Assembly (NCBI RefSeq): GCF_015223055.1
Contig: NZ_JADFBX010000005.1
Location: 186,001-250,000 of the forward strand
Source: Pedobacter sp. MC2016-24
GTDB taxonomy: Bacteria; Bacteroidota; Bacteroidia; Sphingobacteriales; Sphingobacteriaceae
Reading direction: 5' to 3'
Length of the DNA: 64,000 nucleotides
A program made the translations under genes and the position numbers. Positions 8,365 through 17,797 of the stretch are shown one piece after another (the first letter of the stretch is position 1; the number at the start of each line of letters is the position of its first letter). Under the pieces are notes generated by a model. It was not told the DNA's origin and did no database searches. It saw nothing but the letters and a program-made list of their open reading frames with translations.

Positions 8365-11300
8365 TTAAAATTGTACGTTAACACCTAATGAATAACTGCG
8401 TCTGCTTGGGTATCCTTTTGAATTGTCCCTGCCTAAATCAGTCACATTCTCCGGATCTGGACCTGAGTAATTGGTAAAAGTATAGAGGTTGTTCCCTGTG
8501 CAATAGATTCGCATAGAGGTGATTCCCATCTTCTCTGCAAATTTTCGGTCAAATGTATAGGCCAGTGTCAGCGTGTTGATTTTCAGGTAAGATCCGTCTT
8601 CCTGGAACAAGGTCTGATCAAAGCGGTATGGAGAATACACATCATAGCGCAGGTAATCATATGGATTTGGGTACATGGCCTGGTCGCCTGGCACCTGCCA
8701 GTGTTCGTAATTAACCAATGGAACCAGGTTGTTTTGCTTTACAGGATTGGCAAAGTTCTGGAAACGTTCTGCCAAAGCGTTATTCAAAATGTCGCGCTTC
8801 AAAGTGTAAGACATATTCAGGTTAACCGAATAGTTTTTATAAGAAAAGAACGAAGAAATACCACCTGTAATTTTTGGAAAAGAGTTACCAGCAATAACCA
8901 GATCTTTTTCATCCAAAATATAATCTCCATTGATATCAGCCCAATATGGATCACCTCCCTGGAAAAAAACCGTTTTTGTGCCATTGCTTGTTCGATACCG
9001 AAGTCCGGTAACCGGGTCTACAGCAACATCTTCTGTGTTAGCGTAAACACCTTTGGTATTGTAAAGTACATTGGATAAACTGTTTCTTCCCAGGCGATAC
9101 AGGATATTTTGTTTGGTGGCCTCGTCCTTGATCAGTATAGAGCGAACCTCATCTGGCAGACGTGTAAGTACGTCCTTATTTATTGCTCCGTTCATGGATA
9201 CAGTCCAGTTTACTTTACTATTTTTAGCAAGCGGCCTAACGGTTAAACTCAATTCATATCCGTAGTTAACCAAACTCACCTCATTGGTTTTGATTTCCTC
9301 AAAGGCATTGTGGTCAGCCAGGGATTTGGTACGTACCTGGTTGTCTACCATTTTATAATAAGTGTCGAAGGTTAGCTGGTATTTTCCTTCCAGGAAACCA
9401 ACATCCAGACCAGCATTGAGTTGCGTGGTTTTTGTTGGCGTGAGCAGGGTATTGGGCAATTGTTTAAATCCAATTCCTATTGCTTGTGAACCGTTATATG
9501 ATCCACTGTAATTGTAAGCGCCAAAGGAATCAAATACCGTACCCACAGGTACGATATTCTTTCCCCAGCTACCCCTCAAGGAACCATAATCTAACCACTT
9601 CGATTTGGCAAACCAGTTTTCCTTGTTAAAGTTCCATCTCAAACCTACCGATGGGTTTTTAGACCATGGAACATCCGGACCACTACTTGAAACACCATCC
9701 AGTCGGTAAGAAAGATCCAGCACATACTTTTTATCAAAGTTATAAGACAGTGACGCAGCAATGGCAGCTGAGCGCGAATCGGCATAGCTGTTCAACACCC
9801 CTCCTTTAGACTCTGCAGCATTGAACCCCAGCGGCCCCTGGTACTGATCATTGGGGGTACGCGACTGGTTAATTACCTGTGCCTGATATGCACGCACATA
9901 CATCTCATTGAAGACAAAGAAACTCAGGTTATGATAGTTATTGAACGTTTCCGTATAATTGATCATGTTCCTGTTATACAAAGTGCTTCTGCGGTCGTTG
10001 TAGGTATATAAGTTCGACTTGTTGTTATTTAAAATGGATGGCTTAAAAGTATCTTCCGTGCCTGTATTGTAGTCGTAATTCACGACACTGGTCATGGCCA
10101 GGGTTTTCAAAAACTGGTACCTGCCTTCCAGATTGGTCTTGATATTGGCCGTTTTATTTTGATTGTCGACAATCAAAACGCCCGTTGCATCCCCTGCTCC
10201 GCTAAACAGAGATGGCGGAGGTAACAAAGATGAAGATGAACTTCCACTGGCTACCCCTCCCTGTTGCACACCGTTTCCACTTCCTTTCTGACTTACGCCA
10301 AGCGCTGAGGATACGTTAGCAAACAAACGGAACTTTTCATTGGGCTGATACAAAACGTTCATGCCAAGGGAATATCGGGTCAAACCGGTATTTTGAACAA
10401 TACCATTCTCATCATAATAGCCAAGGTTTACCTTATAATTGAATTTTTGATCTCCTCCTGAGGCGTTCACATTGTGCGTCTGATTAAAAGTGGTCCGGTA
10501 AAAAATACTTTGCCAATCGGTAGAGTTGTTGTAAAAAGCATTTAAACTATCTGCCAAAAAGGGGGTATTGTCAATCAGTTTCCTGGAATCATACAGATCT
10601 TTGCCGTAATTGTAAATTTGCCATAAACGCATGTCCCGTTCTGTTTTACCGCCAATCACATCTTTCAGTTTTGGTGGTGTATTCACAAAAAAATTGGTAG
10701 TATACTGGATAATCGGCGTTTTTGATTTCCCCCTTTTTGTCGTGATCAGGATTACCCCGTATGCACCTTGCGATCCATACAATGAAGTGGCTTGCGCATC
10801 TTTCAACACAGTTACTTCCTCAACATCCTCTGGTGGAATAAGAGAAAGCGGACTAATACCCGGCCCTCCTTGAGAGAACCCATATTCATAGTTAGAGTTT
10901 GCATCTAAGGGCACACCATCGATAACAAACAAAGGCGAAGTGGGAGTTAAAAAGGCATCACTACCAGAACCCTGTATATCGATACTTGACAAACCACGCA
11001 TGAAGATAGACCCGCGTGCGCCGGGACTTCCTGTATTGTTCTGAATGTTAAGGCCGGCGACCTTACCTTGCAACAGCTCAACCACATTAGAAACCGGAAC
11101 ATCCTGCAGCGCTTTACCGCTAATGGTTGTTGTAGCACCTGTAGAAACCTCCTTTGTTTTTGCAGTGTAACCCACAACAACAATTCCTTTCAGGTCATTA
11201 TTGGATTCCTTTAATACCACACGCAAATTTTGTTTATCGCTGGCTTTTATCTTTTGGCTTTGAAAACCGATATAACTGAATGTAAGTTCGGCGTTGTCGG

Positions 11301-11508
11301 GAACGTTAATTGAAAAAGATCCGTTACCAGCTGTTGAACCAACCGATTTTGCAGGTGTTCCTGTCGTAATATTGACTCCGGGCAATCCAAGATTGGTTGA
11401 GCGCTCCAGTACGACACCTTTTACGTTAATCGTTTTTTGGGCGTAAGTGAACGCTCCGCTGCCGAGTATTAGCATAAGGAGTAGTAAAATTTTAAACAAG
11501 CGCTTCAT
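8365..11508 (-). CDS. SusC/RagA-family TonB-dependent outer-membrane transporter (second pair)
   Basis: The open frame starts at 11565, but Met20 (11508) begins the signal peptide (KRLFKILLLLMLILGSGA), so about 1047 residues are expected. After the signal come a carboxypeptidase-regulatory-like domain (INVKGVVLERSTNLGLPGVNI), the TonB plug (VVELLQGKVAGLNIQ, GSIFMRGLSS, EVTVLKDAQATSLYGSQGAYGVI) and a 22-strand-type barrel, ending in LGVNVQF with the usual terminal Phe. It imports oligosaccharides together with SusD (4 bp downstream), powered by TonB-ExbBD. No STN domain is present, so it is not expected to signal to an anti-sigma factor. Control by the HTCS at 18211 is consistent with this. 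It is 53 bp from the upstream lipoprotein gene in the same operon. Confidence 0.95.
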   Translation of the reverse strand: MKRLFKILLLLMLILGSGAFTYAQKTINVKGVVLERSTNLGLPGVNITTGTPAKSVGSTAGNGSFSINVPDNAELTFSYIGFQSQKIKASDKQNLRVVLKESNNDLKGIVVVGYTAKTKEVSTGATTTISGKALQDVPVSNVVELLQGKVAGLNIQNNTGSPGARGSIFMRGLSSIDIQGSGSDAFLTPTSPLFVIDGVPLDANSNYEYGFSQGGPGISPLSLIPPEDVEEVTVLKDAQATSLYGSQGAYGVILITTKRGKSKTPIIQYTTNFFVNTPPKLKDVIGGKTERDMRLWQIYNYGKDLYDSRKLIDNTPFLADSLNAFYNNSTDWQSIFYRTTFNQTHNVNASGGDQKFNYKVNLGYYDENGIVQNTGLTRYSLGMNVLYQPNEKFRLFANVSSALGVSQKGSGNGVQQGGVASGSSSSSLLPPPSLFSGAGDATGVLIVDNQNKTANIKTNLEGRYQFLKTLAMTSVVNYDYNTGTEDTFKPSILNNNKSNLYTYNDRRSTLYNRNMINYTETFNNYHNLSFFVFNEMYVRAYQAQVINQSRTPNDQYQGPLGFNAAESKGGVLNSYADSRSAAIAASLSYNFDKKYVLDLSYRLDGVSSSGPDVPWSKNPSVGLRWNFNKENWFAKSKWLDYGSLRGSWGKNIVPVGTVFDSFGAYNYSGSYNGSQAIGIGFKQLPNTLLTPTKTTQLNAGLDVGFLEGKYQLTFDTYYKMVDNQVRTKSLADHNAFEEIKTNEVSLVNYGYELSLTVRPLAKNSKVNWTVSMNGAINKDVLTRLPDEVRSILIKDEATKQNILYRLGRNSLSNVLYNTKGVYANTEDVAVDPVTGLRYRTSNGTKTVFFQGGDPYWADINGDYILDEKDLVIAGNSFPKITGGISSFFSYKNYSVNLNMSYTLKRDILNNALAERFQNFANPVKQNNLVPLVNYEHWQVPGDQAMYPNPYDYLRYDVYSPYRFDQTLFQEDGSYLKINTLTLAYTFDRKFAEKMGITSMRIYCTGNNLYTFTNYSGPDPENVTDLGRDNSKGYPSRRSYSLGVNVQF

Positions 11509-11561
11509 AGCTATATTTTGTTTTTTCGTGTTCAGCTTTAATCTGTCTTGACTTCTATACC

Positions 11562-12605
11562 TCATTCGTTCTCAAATTTTGGGTTGTCCCGATTAAACCA
11601 AAAAATAATTTCCCATGCACCAGGACGGTAAATGCTGAAGTCAAATGCCAGAAATCCATTTTCTTTAACTCCACCAAAGCCCAACCGGTCATATTTAAAC
11701 ATGACTGACGCTTGTTTACCATCAGTAGAGGTATAAGCTGTCGGAATGGCAACCAATGGTATCGGATAAGCAACATCATACTTCACATAAGTATTGGTGA
11801 TGTTCATGTTGAAACCATGTACAAGCTTAGCCCAGTCGGTACGGTTAAATTTATTCGGGTCAATTGGCCTTTGTAAAGAATCCAGGAATCGGAATGTCAA
11901 AGAGTTTCCATCTCCTTTTCTGTTCATATATACATTTACATCACTGGCACCCAAAAAGCTGGAAGTACGTTCACCAGTCATAAATATACCTGTTGGCCGA
12001 ATTGGCGTATTTAAATCTGCGCCAGTAATCGGATCAATGGAATTCGGTTCTGAGGGGCGCTCCTTATAAGGTTGGAGCGACATATTATTGAAATAACGAC
12101 GTCCGCCATTGTTGGTTACCTCTACGTCAAAGGTATAACCAGAGTCTGGCAATGATTTGAGGATATTCTGGTTTGCTGCTGCCCATAAGATAAATTCACC
12201 AGAGTGCTCTCTGATTTCAAACAAAGGGTGCTGCTCCACCACCCTTTTTGCTTCAATCTCGGCCAGGGTTTTTTCCAAACCTGTATAGGCTTTCTTCCAA
12301 ACCAATACATCAAAAGGTTTGATCAATTCCGGAGCAATAACACCATCACTGTTTCTTGGGTTGACGATTTTGAAGGTCAATGGCAAGGTAGAGCTCTGGG
12401 CATCAAAATTATTAGTCATTAAAGTGGTTCGTCCCAGTACGGGCTTATAAACTGTTTGCGTAAACCGCGCTTCCAGATTGAAGGTATCCCGATCTGTAGG
12501 CAATAATTTTTTACAGGCTCCGGAAATGCAGATGAGGAGCACCAAAGGGATCACATAAAACCTTTCATATTTTTTATTGATCATGTTCTTTATAGCTGAT
12601 TTCAT
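11562..12605 (-). CDS. Lipoprotein of unknown function in SusCD operon (possibly DUF5007)
   Basis: The product is 347 residues long with a lipoprotein signal (ISGACKK, Cys about 31). I recognise no fold with certainty. Its length and its place after a fasciclin gene resemble proteins annotated as DUF5007, but this is only a suggestion. The sequence has a mixed beta pattern with conserved-looking blocks (FDVLVWKKAYTGLEKTLAEI, SGEFILWAAANQN) and ends in WEIIFWFNRDNPKFENE. It is the fourth gene of the first SusC-SusD-fasciclin-X module. The IPT/propeller lipoprotein takes this place in the second module. It begins 5 bp after the fasciclin stop. A surface-exposed accessory or glycan-binding role is inferred from context alone. 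Confidence 0.6.
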   Translation of the reverse strand: MKSAIKNMINKKYERFYVIPLVLLICISGACKKLLPTDRDTFNLEARFTQTVYKPVLGRTTLMTNNFDAQSSTLPLTFKIVNPRNSDGVIAPELIKPFDVLVWKKAYTGLEKTLAEIEAKRVVEQHPLFEIREHSGEFILWAAANQNILKSLPDSGYTFDVEVTNNGGRRYFNNMSLQPYKERPSEPNSIDPITGADLNTPIRPTGIFMTGERTSSFLGASDVNVYMNRKGDGNSLTFRFLDSLQRPIDPNKFNRTDWAKLVHGFNMNITNTYVKYDVAYPIPLVAIPTAYTSTDGKQASVMFKYDRLGFGGVKENGFLAFDFSIYRPGAWEIIFWFNRDNPKFENE

Positions 12606-12610
12606 AACTG

Positions 12611-13282
12611 TTATTGATTAAGTCGCTGCGTAAATTCACTAAACCCAAATTCGTGCGCAGGGTTAAGCACATGTACTACTGCATTTTTTGTAAAAATATT
12701 TACAGCCTGAGTGGTTGTCCTTTGCCATTGAACGATGTACTGAGATCCTTTCATGTCGCTGTACATAATCGTTTTAGGGCCACCTTTTACAAAGCCATAG
12801 GCATTTGAATTGACTTCCATCCCATGCATCTCATAGTTATACCGGGAAGTGCCCAATATTGCCCCGTCGGTAAGCAGTAAGCTGTCGGTAGTATACTTCC
12901 CCCGAATCAGATACCTGTTCAACATGGTATCTAACTGTTCCAGTTTAGCTGTACCCAGATTTATTTTCGGCCGCTTATCTGCAACTCTTACATTGTTTAA
13001 ATTCAGCAGGGCAATGGTAAAACTGCGGTTTGTCGGCGCAAATAGCGTAAAATTAGCATCTGTCCTTAAAGAATCTTTAAACCAGGAAACCCGGTCGGCC
13101 ACTTTAAGTAAAGAATCATAAACACCTGGCTGTGATTTCAGATACTCATATAGGTTACCATCATACTCGTTGACCTGGTTTTCGAAATTGTAAGCACCAC
13201 TATCTTTCTTACACGCTGTAATGAACAGCACTGTGGCAAAGAACAGCGTCAGATTTTTCATCAGATTTTTGTTTAGTTTCAT
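12611..13282 (-). CDS. Fasciclin (FAS1) domain lipoprotein
   Basis: The frame opens at 13363 inside the SusD gene. Met28 at 13282 starts a good lipoprotein signal (LFFATVLFITACKKD) and lies 4 bp past the SusD stop, so 13282 is preferred (about 223 residues). FAS1 features are LYEYLKSQPGVYDSLLKV, the diagnostic ANFTLFAPTNRSF block, a ~20-residue strand-rich middle (LLTDGAILGTSRYNYEMHG) and the closing NAVVHVLNP. The T-x-F-A-P-T motif is better preserved here than in the paralogue at 6040-6783. It is the third gene of the first SusC-SusD module, and an accessory surface role is inferred. Confidence 0.82.
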   Translation of the reverse strand: MKLNKNLMKNLTLFFATVLFITACKKDSGAYNFENQVNEYDGNLYEYLKSQPGVYDSLLKVADRVSWFKDSLRTDANFTLFAPTNRSFTIALLNLNNVRVADKRPKINLGTAKLEQLDTMLNRYLIRGKYTTDSLLLTDGAILGTSRYNYEMHGMEVNSNAYGFVKGGPKTIMYSDMKGSQYIVQWQRTTTQAVNIFTKNAVVHVLNPAHEFGFSEFTQRLNQ

Positions 13283-13286
13283 GTAA

Positions 13287-14825
13287 TTACCTCCAATATT
13301 CATTTTGAACCAGTAAAGAATTGTTTCGAAGTACGTCTTCAGCAATTGGCCAGAAGATGCCATTGCTACTGATTAACTTATTAAAATCAGCATCGTTTTT
13401 CATGATCCGTTTATAGCGTACCTGATCGTACCATCTCCAGCCTTCACCCATCAATTCGCGTCTACGTTCTTTAAAAATGGCATCAATTAATCCGTTGGTC
13501 CCCCCGGTATACAAGGGTAGGCCACGATTGATCCGAAGTTGATCCAGTACATCTATTGCTGGTTGGGTATTTCCAAGAACAGCCATAGATTCGGCATACA
13601 AGAGCGCAATTTCTTCCAGTCGTGTAAAGACAATAGCAGAACTAAACAATCCAAGAGAGCCATCTGTGGAAGCATTACGGATACACTTAATTTTACTAAA
13701 AATGGTATTTGAACTGCCAAAACCAGTAAAATAATCTGTCACCGCACGTCCATTGGCCGGATTGATGGAGAACCGCTGATCTTTGGCTTCATCAAAAACA
13801 GATAAAATAACTGGATCCGGGATATAAATTTGTGGAACAGGTTTGACTACAAGCGGTGCCGCAAGTGTAAGGTCCTCAATATGCCCATCTAAACTGGCCT
13901 CCATATTACTCCAGGCAAAAGGTAAACCAAATAGCTGATTGGAGTTCTTATCGTAAAACAAGCCATCAACCCGGGTTAAAAGTGGTGTAACCGAGTAGCT
14001 TACCCCTGCTTTACCGGCATTGTCAAGAACAAATTTAGCATAGCCAGACGCATCAATATAACGTTCGTTCCAGGCGCAAACATGTGCAAGAATAGCATAA
14101 GCAGATATTTTGGTGATCAATACGCCGTTCCATTCTGCAATGGGCTGCCCATAATAGAGTCCCGGAAAGATTGGATCATTTACGTCTCCATATTTATAGG
14201 GAAGATCAGTAACAGCCTTTAAAAGCTCCGATTCGGCATAACCAAGTACTTCAGCTTTCGGACTACGTTTAACCTTTTCAAAGCTGCCATCATTAACCGA
14301 TTTGATTAAAGGCACATCGCCCCAGATCCGGGTCATATAAAAATAAGCAAAAGCACGTAAGGCATGCATTTGTGCCATGTCGACCTGGTAGTTTTTCTCC
14401 GTATACTGCCGGTCCAAAGCCAATACTTCATGTGCCCTGCTGATGAACAAATTTGCACTGTTGATGACGGCATAGAATCTTCTCCAACTGCTTAACGACT
14501 GAACCACAGGATATGGTGCATTCAGGTTGCTGTTGATGATGGCTTTCAAATCCAACCTGGAAGTAGCCTGAAAGTCTCCGTTTCTCAATTCACCATATAA
14601 CCAGTGGCCATTATTATCTGCCAGTGCAGCCCGCAACAAGCCATAAGTCCCCAACAAAGCAGAACGCGTATCCGTAATCGATTTCCAGTTATTGCCTTCA
14701 TTAACCAGATGTGTCGCATCTATATCCAGCTTCTTATTGCATCCCCCCATTAGCGTGCCCAGAAGGAACATTGCGGTAAGGATCTGAAAAGATTTTTTCA
14801 ATCTATTGAATTTCATGTCTTTCAT
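13287..14825 (-). CDS. SusD/RagB-family outer-membrane glycan-binding lipoprotein (first pair)
   Basis: A 512-residue protein with a lipobox in LLGTLMGGCNKK. SusD hallmarks include NNWKSITDTRSALLGTYGLL near the N-terminus, MHALRAFAYFYMTRIWGDVP in the helical core, IVFTRLEEIALLYAESMAVL, and IFKERRRELMGEGWRWYDQV near the end. It starts 2 bp after the SusC stop at 14828, so the two are co-transcribed and possibly translationally coupled. It is expected to be the lid of the SusC at 14828-17797. Sequence similarity to the second SusD (6807-8360) is limited to family motifs, so the two pairs may bind different parts of a substrate. Confidence 0.94.
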   Translation of the reverse strand: MKDMKFNRLKKSFQILTAMFLLGTLMGGCNKKLDIDATHLVNEGNNWKSITDTRSALLGTYGLLRAALADNNGHWLYGELRNGDFQATSRLDLKAIINSNLNAPYPVVQSLSSWRRFYAVINSANLFISRAHEVLALDRQYTEKNYQVDMAQMHALRAFAYFYMTRIWGDVPLIKSVNDGSFEKVKRSPKAEVLGYAESELLKAVTDLPYKYGDVNDPIFPGLYYGQPIAEWNGVLITKISAYAILAHVCAWNERYIDASGYAKFVLDNAGKAGVSYSVTPLLTRVDGLFYDKNSNQLFGLPFAWSNMEASLDGHIEDLTLAAPLVVKPVPQIYIPDPVILSVFDEAKDQRFSINPANGRAVTDYFTGFGSSNTIFSKIKCIRNASTDGSLGLFSSAIVFTRLEEIALLYAESMAVLGNTQPAIDVLDQLRINRGLPLYTGGTNGLIDAIFKERRRELMGEGWRWYDQVRYKRIMKNDADFNKLISSNGIFWPIAEDVLRNNSLLVQNEYWR

Positions 14826-14827
14826 TT

Positions 14828-17797
14828 CTATAAATCAACCTTAATACCTAATACATATGTTTTTGGAATAGACAAGCCGAATCCGGTATCAACCCCGGTA
14901 TAATCAACTATTTCAGGATCACCACCTGTATAAGGAGTAATGGTGAATAAATTCGTCGCAGTTGCATACACGACAAATTTGCCGTTTGATCTTTTTCTTG
15001 GGTTCATGAAACCGAACCTGGAAAGGTCATAGCTTAAAGAAATCGACCGTAGTTTAAGGTATGATCCGTTTTCAATAAAAATATCCTGATCTGTACGATA
15101 AGATTGTACCGCACTCCATGGATTATACACCGGATATTTCGAAGCATCAAAATCAGTTTGCCAGAATGTAATTTCATCCACTGCCAGGATATCATTTTTA
15201 CCTTTTCTATTGATAAAGTCGAAACGGTTAGCCACGGCCTGGTTGAGAATATTACGTCCCAGGGCAAAGTACAGGTTGAAGCTCAGGTTAACTCCGCGAT
15301 ATTCAAACTGGTTGGAAAAATTACCGGTAAATTTAGGGATGTAGTTCCCAAGGGCAACCTTATCAGCTTCATTAATAGTATAGTCTCCATTCTGATCTTT
15401 CCATCTTGGATCTCCCCCATGAAAAGGTAAGCCTTTATAATTCAAAATCTGATAAGTAGCTGGATTTACCGGCACGTCTACGTCCGCATTAAATACACCA
15501 TCCGTTTGTAATACCCAAAATTTATCAATGGCCTGTCCAACAACCAACTTTTGTGTACCGATAGTGATTTCGGAAACCCCACCTGGAAGCGCATTAAGTT
15601 TATTCCGATTGTAGCTTGCATTGAGACTGCTGCTCCAGTTCAACTGTCTATGTCTTCCTGTTAAAACATCAGCCTGTAAGATTAATTCTATACCGCTATT
15701 GTTTACATTCATTCCGCTCTGATAAGCGGCAGTATAACCCGACTCCGCATTTACCGGCATAGGTAACAACATTCGGTTATTGTTTTTCGAATAGAGGTCT
15801 ATTCTGGTTTGTAAACGATTGTTAAAAAAGCCTGCATCCAAGCCGAGGTTTGTTTCCTGTACATAAGCCCATGGGATATCATAGCCTACCCAGCCTTTAG
15901 TATAGGGCCTGGATAGCGTTCCAAAACCACCATAAGAATAAAACGCAGGATTTCCTGACCATCCAAGATCTACATCATATTGTGGCCCTGCTGCGAAGCG
16001 GTCATTTGCAATGAGACTGCCGATACGACTCCAGGAAGCTGAAAATATCAGTTTAGAGAAAATAGCATTGTCTTTAAGCAAACGTGTTTTCAGGTTATAA
16101 TCAGCAGTGACTACGGGCGAAAAAAACCAGCGCGCAGTAGGCTGCATGGTAGAAGAACCATCTGTACGGGCAACCGCTGTAAAACTCAATTCCTCATTCA
16201 ATTCATAATTTGCCTTAGCAAATAGTGAACTAAGGCTTGATTTCTGCCGGTCTGTAAAACGAAAGACAATAAAATCTTTTGGCAGCAAATAAGCACTATT
16301 TTTAGGATCCCCGTTTACCACATTGATCCGGATATAATCACTCGATCCTTTGTAGCCATATGCGTAATTGTATTTGTTGACATCAGCCTGAAAGGAATGT
16401 CCCGCTTCGAAGTTGAGTTTTTGACCTCCGTCAATTTTATGGGTATACTTCAGTACATTATCGACAACAACACGCTGATTAAAGCCAAAATAATTGGATA
16501 CGTAATTGTTTCCGTCCCACATTGTTGAAGGATAAAAGACGTCACGGAGACCCTCATTGTAATCAAAACCAATACGTGATATGAAATCAAAACCCCCGAT
16601 TCTGGCATTCAGTGAGAAATACCCCTGCACGGCATTATTTTTATTTTTATCGATGGACCTGGTATCATACTCCTTCAATAAGTTGCCGTAGATCAGTTTA
16701 TTTGGCGAAATTGGACTGGTAAGGTCAGGCACATATTGCATTTCAGCAAAACGGTCCCTGAACGAACGGTTCCTGCCACGTTCCAGCCGGGTCGCATTGA
16801 TCATACTTGATACCGTAAGCCACTTTAAAGGCAGCATATTAATGAAAAATGAGGCAACATACCGATCCAGCTTGGTATCGTCTGCATTACCTGCATTGCG
16901 GGTGTTGCCACCAAAAAAACGAAAATTAGAGCGACTTGTACCCCCCGTAATACTTGCGTTTATGTTGTGTACCGGACTATTTTTATAATACAAATCCGTC
17001 CAATTGGATGGGCCATAGTAGTTTTCGTTGGTCGCATCACGCAGGTAGCCGGGATAATTATCGTAATCAGCAGGGCTTGCAAACTTTTGGTAAAAAGGCT
17101 GTCTGAAATCATTTTCGTTTTTAGCATTTGCAGGTGTTACGCGATCTTTTTGCACCATGCCATAATAGCTGTTGAAACTGATCTGATTCAGGCCTTCCTG
17201 CGCATTTTTGGTGGTGATAAAAATCGCCCCGTTCGCAGCTCTTGGTCCATACAAGGCGGCTGCTGCTCCGCCTTTAATGACATTAATCGATTCGACATTG
17301 TCCAGGTCTATTGTAGAAAGCAGGTTTGTTGCTGTTCCGATTGGCAAATAATCAAACCGCTGTATATCGAACATGAACGGATTGTCCTGAATTAACGGGA
17401 TTCCATTCAGGTATATGGTAGGTTGCACCTGATAAATATCCTTCCGGGACAACAAAGGCATTGACAGTCCCCTAATCAGCATGCTCTGTTCTGAGCTCCC
17501 TGGCTCACCGGTTGTTTCCTGAACATATATTCCTGCTACATTTCCTTTTAAGGCTTGGTGAAGCGAACTTACAGGTAGCATACCCAGCTGCTTTAAAGGC
17601 AGAGAGTCTATATTCTTCACAGATACAAAGCGCCTCAGCTTTACTGATCCGGAGTCTTTTCCTACAGTGTCCTTGCCTACAGTGCCATCCTGAAAAAGGC
17701 GACTATATCCACTCAGTGGAAATCCAAGACCAACAAGGAAAAAAGACACAAGCATCCAATGGCATCGCCTGTACTTGATAATTCGGGTATTTTTCAT
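14828..17797 (-). CDS. SusC-family TonB-dependent outer-membrane transporter lacking the N-terminal regulatory-like domain (first pair)
   Basis: The product has 989 residues, shorter than a usual SusC (about 1000-1130). After the signal peptide (WMLVSFFLVGLGFPLSGYS) there is only a short charged linker before the plug domain (LHQALKGNVAGIYVQ, SMLIRGLSMP, NVIKGGAAAALYGPRAANG). The carboxypeptidase-regulatory-like domain normally found there is missing. The barrel is complete and contains the SusC block GDPRWKDQNGDYTINEADKV and FIENGSYLKLRSISLSYDLS. It is the first gene of the large operon and lies about 250 bp from a putative HTCS operator at 18039-18098, leaving a long untranslated leader. 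No frameshift is evident, so the short N-terminus looks like a real variant. Confidence 0.92.
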   Translation of the reverse strand: MKNTRIIKYRRCHWMLVSFFLVGLGFPLSGYSRLFQDGTVGKDTVGKDSGSVKLRRFVSVKNIDSLPLKQLGMLPVSSLHQALKGNVAGIYVQETTGEPGSSEQSMLIRGLSMPLLSRKDIYQVQPTIYLNGIPLIQDNPFMFDIQRFDYLPIGTATNLLSTIDLDNVESINVIKGGAAAALYGPRAANGAIFITTKNAQEGLNQISFNSYYGMVQKDRVTPANAKNENDFRQPFYQKFASPADYDNYPGYLRDATNENYYGPSNWTDLYYKNSPVHNINASITGGTSRSNFRFFGGNTRNAGNADDTKLDRYVASFFINMLPLKWLTVSSMINATRLERGRNRSFRDRFAEMQYVPDLTSPISPNKLIYGNLLKEYDTRSIDKNKNNAVQGYFSLNARIGGFDFISRIGFDYNEGLRDVFYPSTMWDGNNYVSNYFGFNQRVVVDNVLKYTHKIDGGQKLNFEAGHSFQADVNKYNYAYGYKGSSDYIRINVVNGDPKNSAYLLPKDFIVFRFTDRQKSSLSSLFAKANYELNEELSFTAVARTDGSSTMQPTARWFFSPVVTADYNLKTRLLKDNAIFSKLIFSASWSRIGSLIANDRFAAGPQYDVDLGWSGNPAFYSYGGFGTLSRPYTKGWVGYDIPWAYVQETNLGLDAGFFNNRLQTRIDLYSKNNNRMLLPMPVNAESGYTAAYQSGMNVNNSGIELILQADVLTGRHRQLNWSSSLNASYNRNKLNALPGGVSEITIGTQKLVVGQAIDKFWVLQTDGVFNADVDVPVNPATYQILNYKGLPFHGGDPRWKDQNGDYTINEADKVALGNYIPKFTGNFSNQFEYRGVNLSFNLYFALGRNILNQAVANRFDFINRKGKNDILAVDEITFWQTDFDASKYPVYNPWSAVQSYRTDQDIFIENGSYLKLRSISLSYDLSRFGFMNPRKRSNGKFVVYATATNLFTITPYTGGDPEIVDYTGVDTGFGLSIPKTYVLGIKVDL

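Noticed and set aside
14828..17797. Truncated or frameshifted SusC pseudogene
   Set aside because: Signal peptide, plug and full barrel are in one frame and the SusD gene follows at 2 bp. The missing domain looks like a variant.
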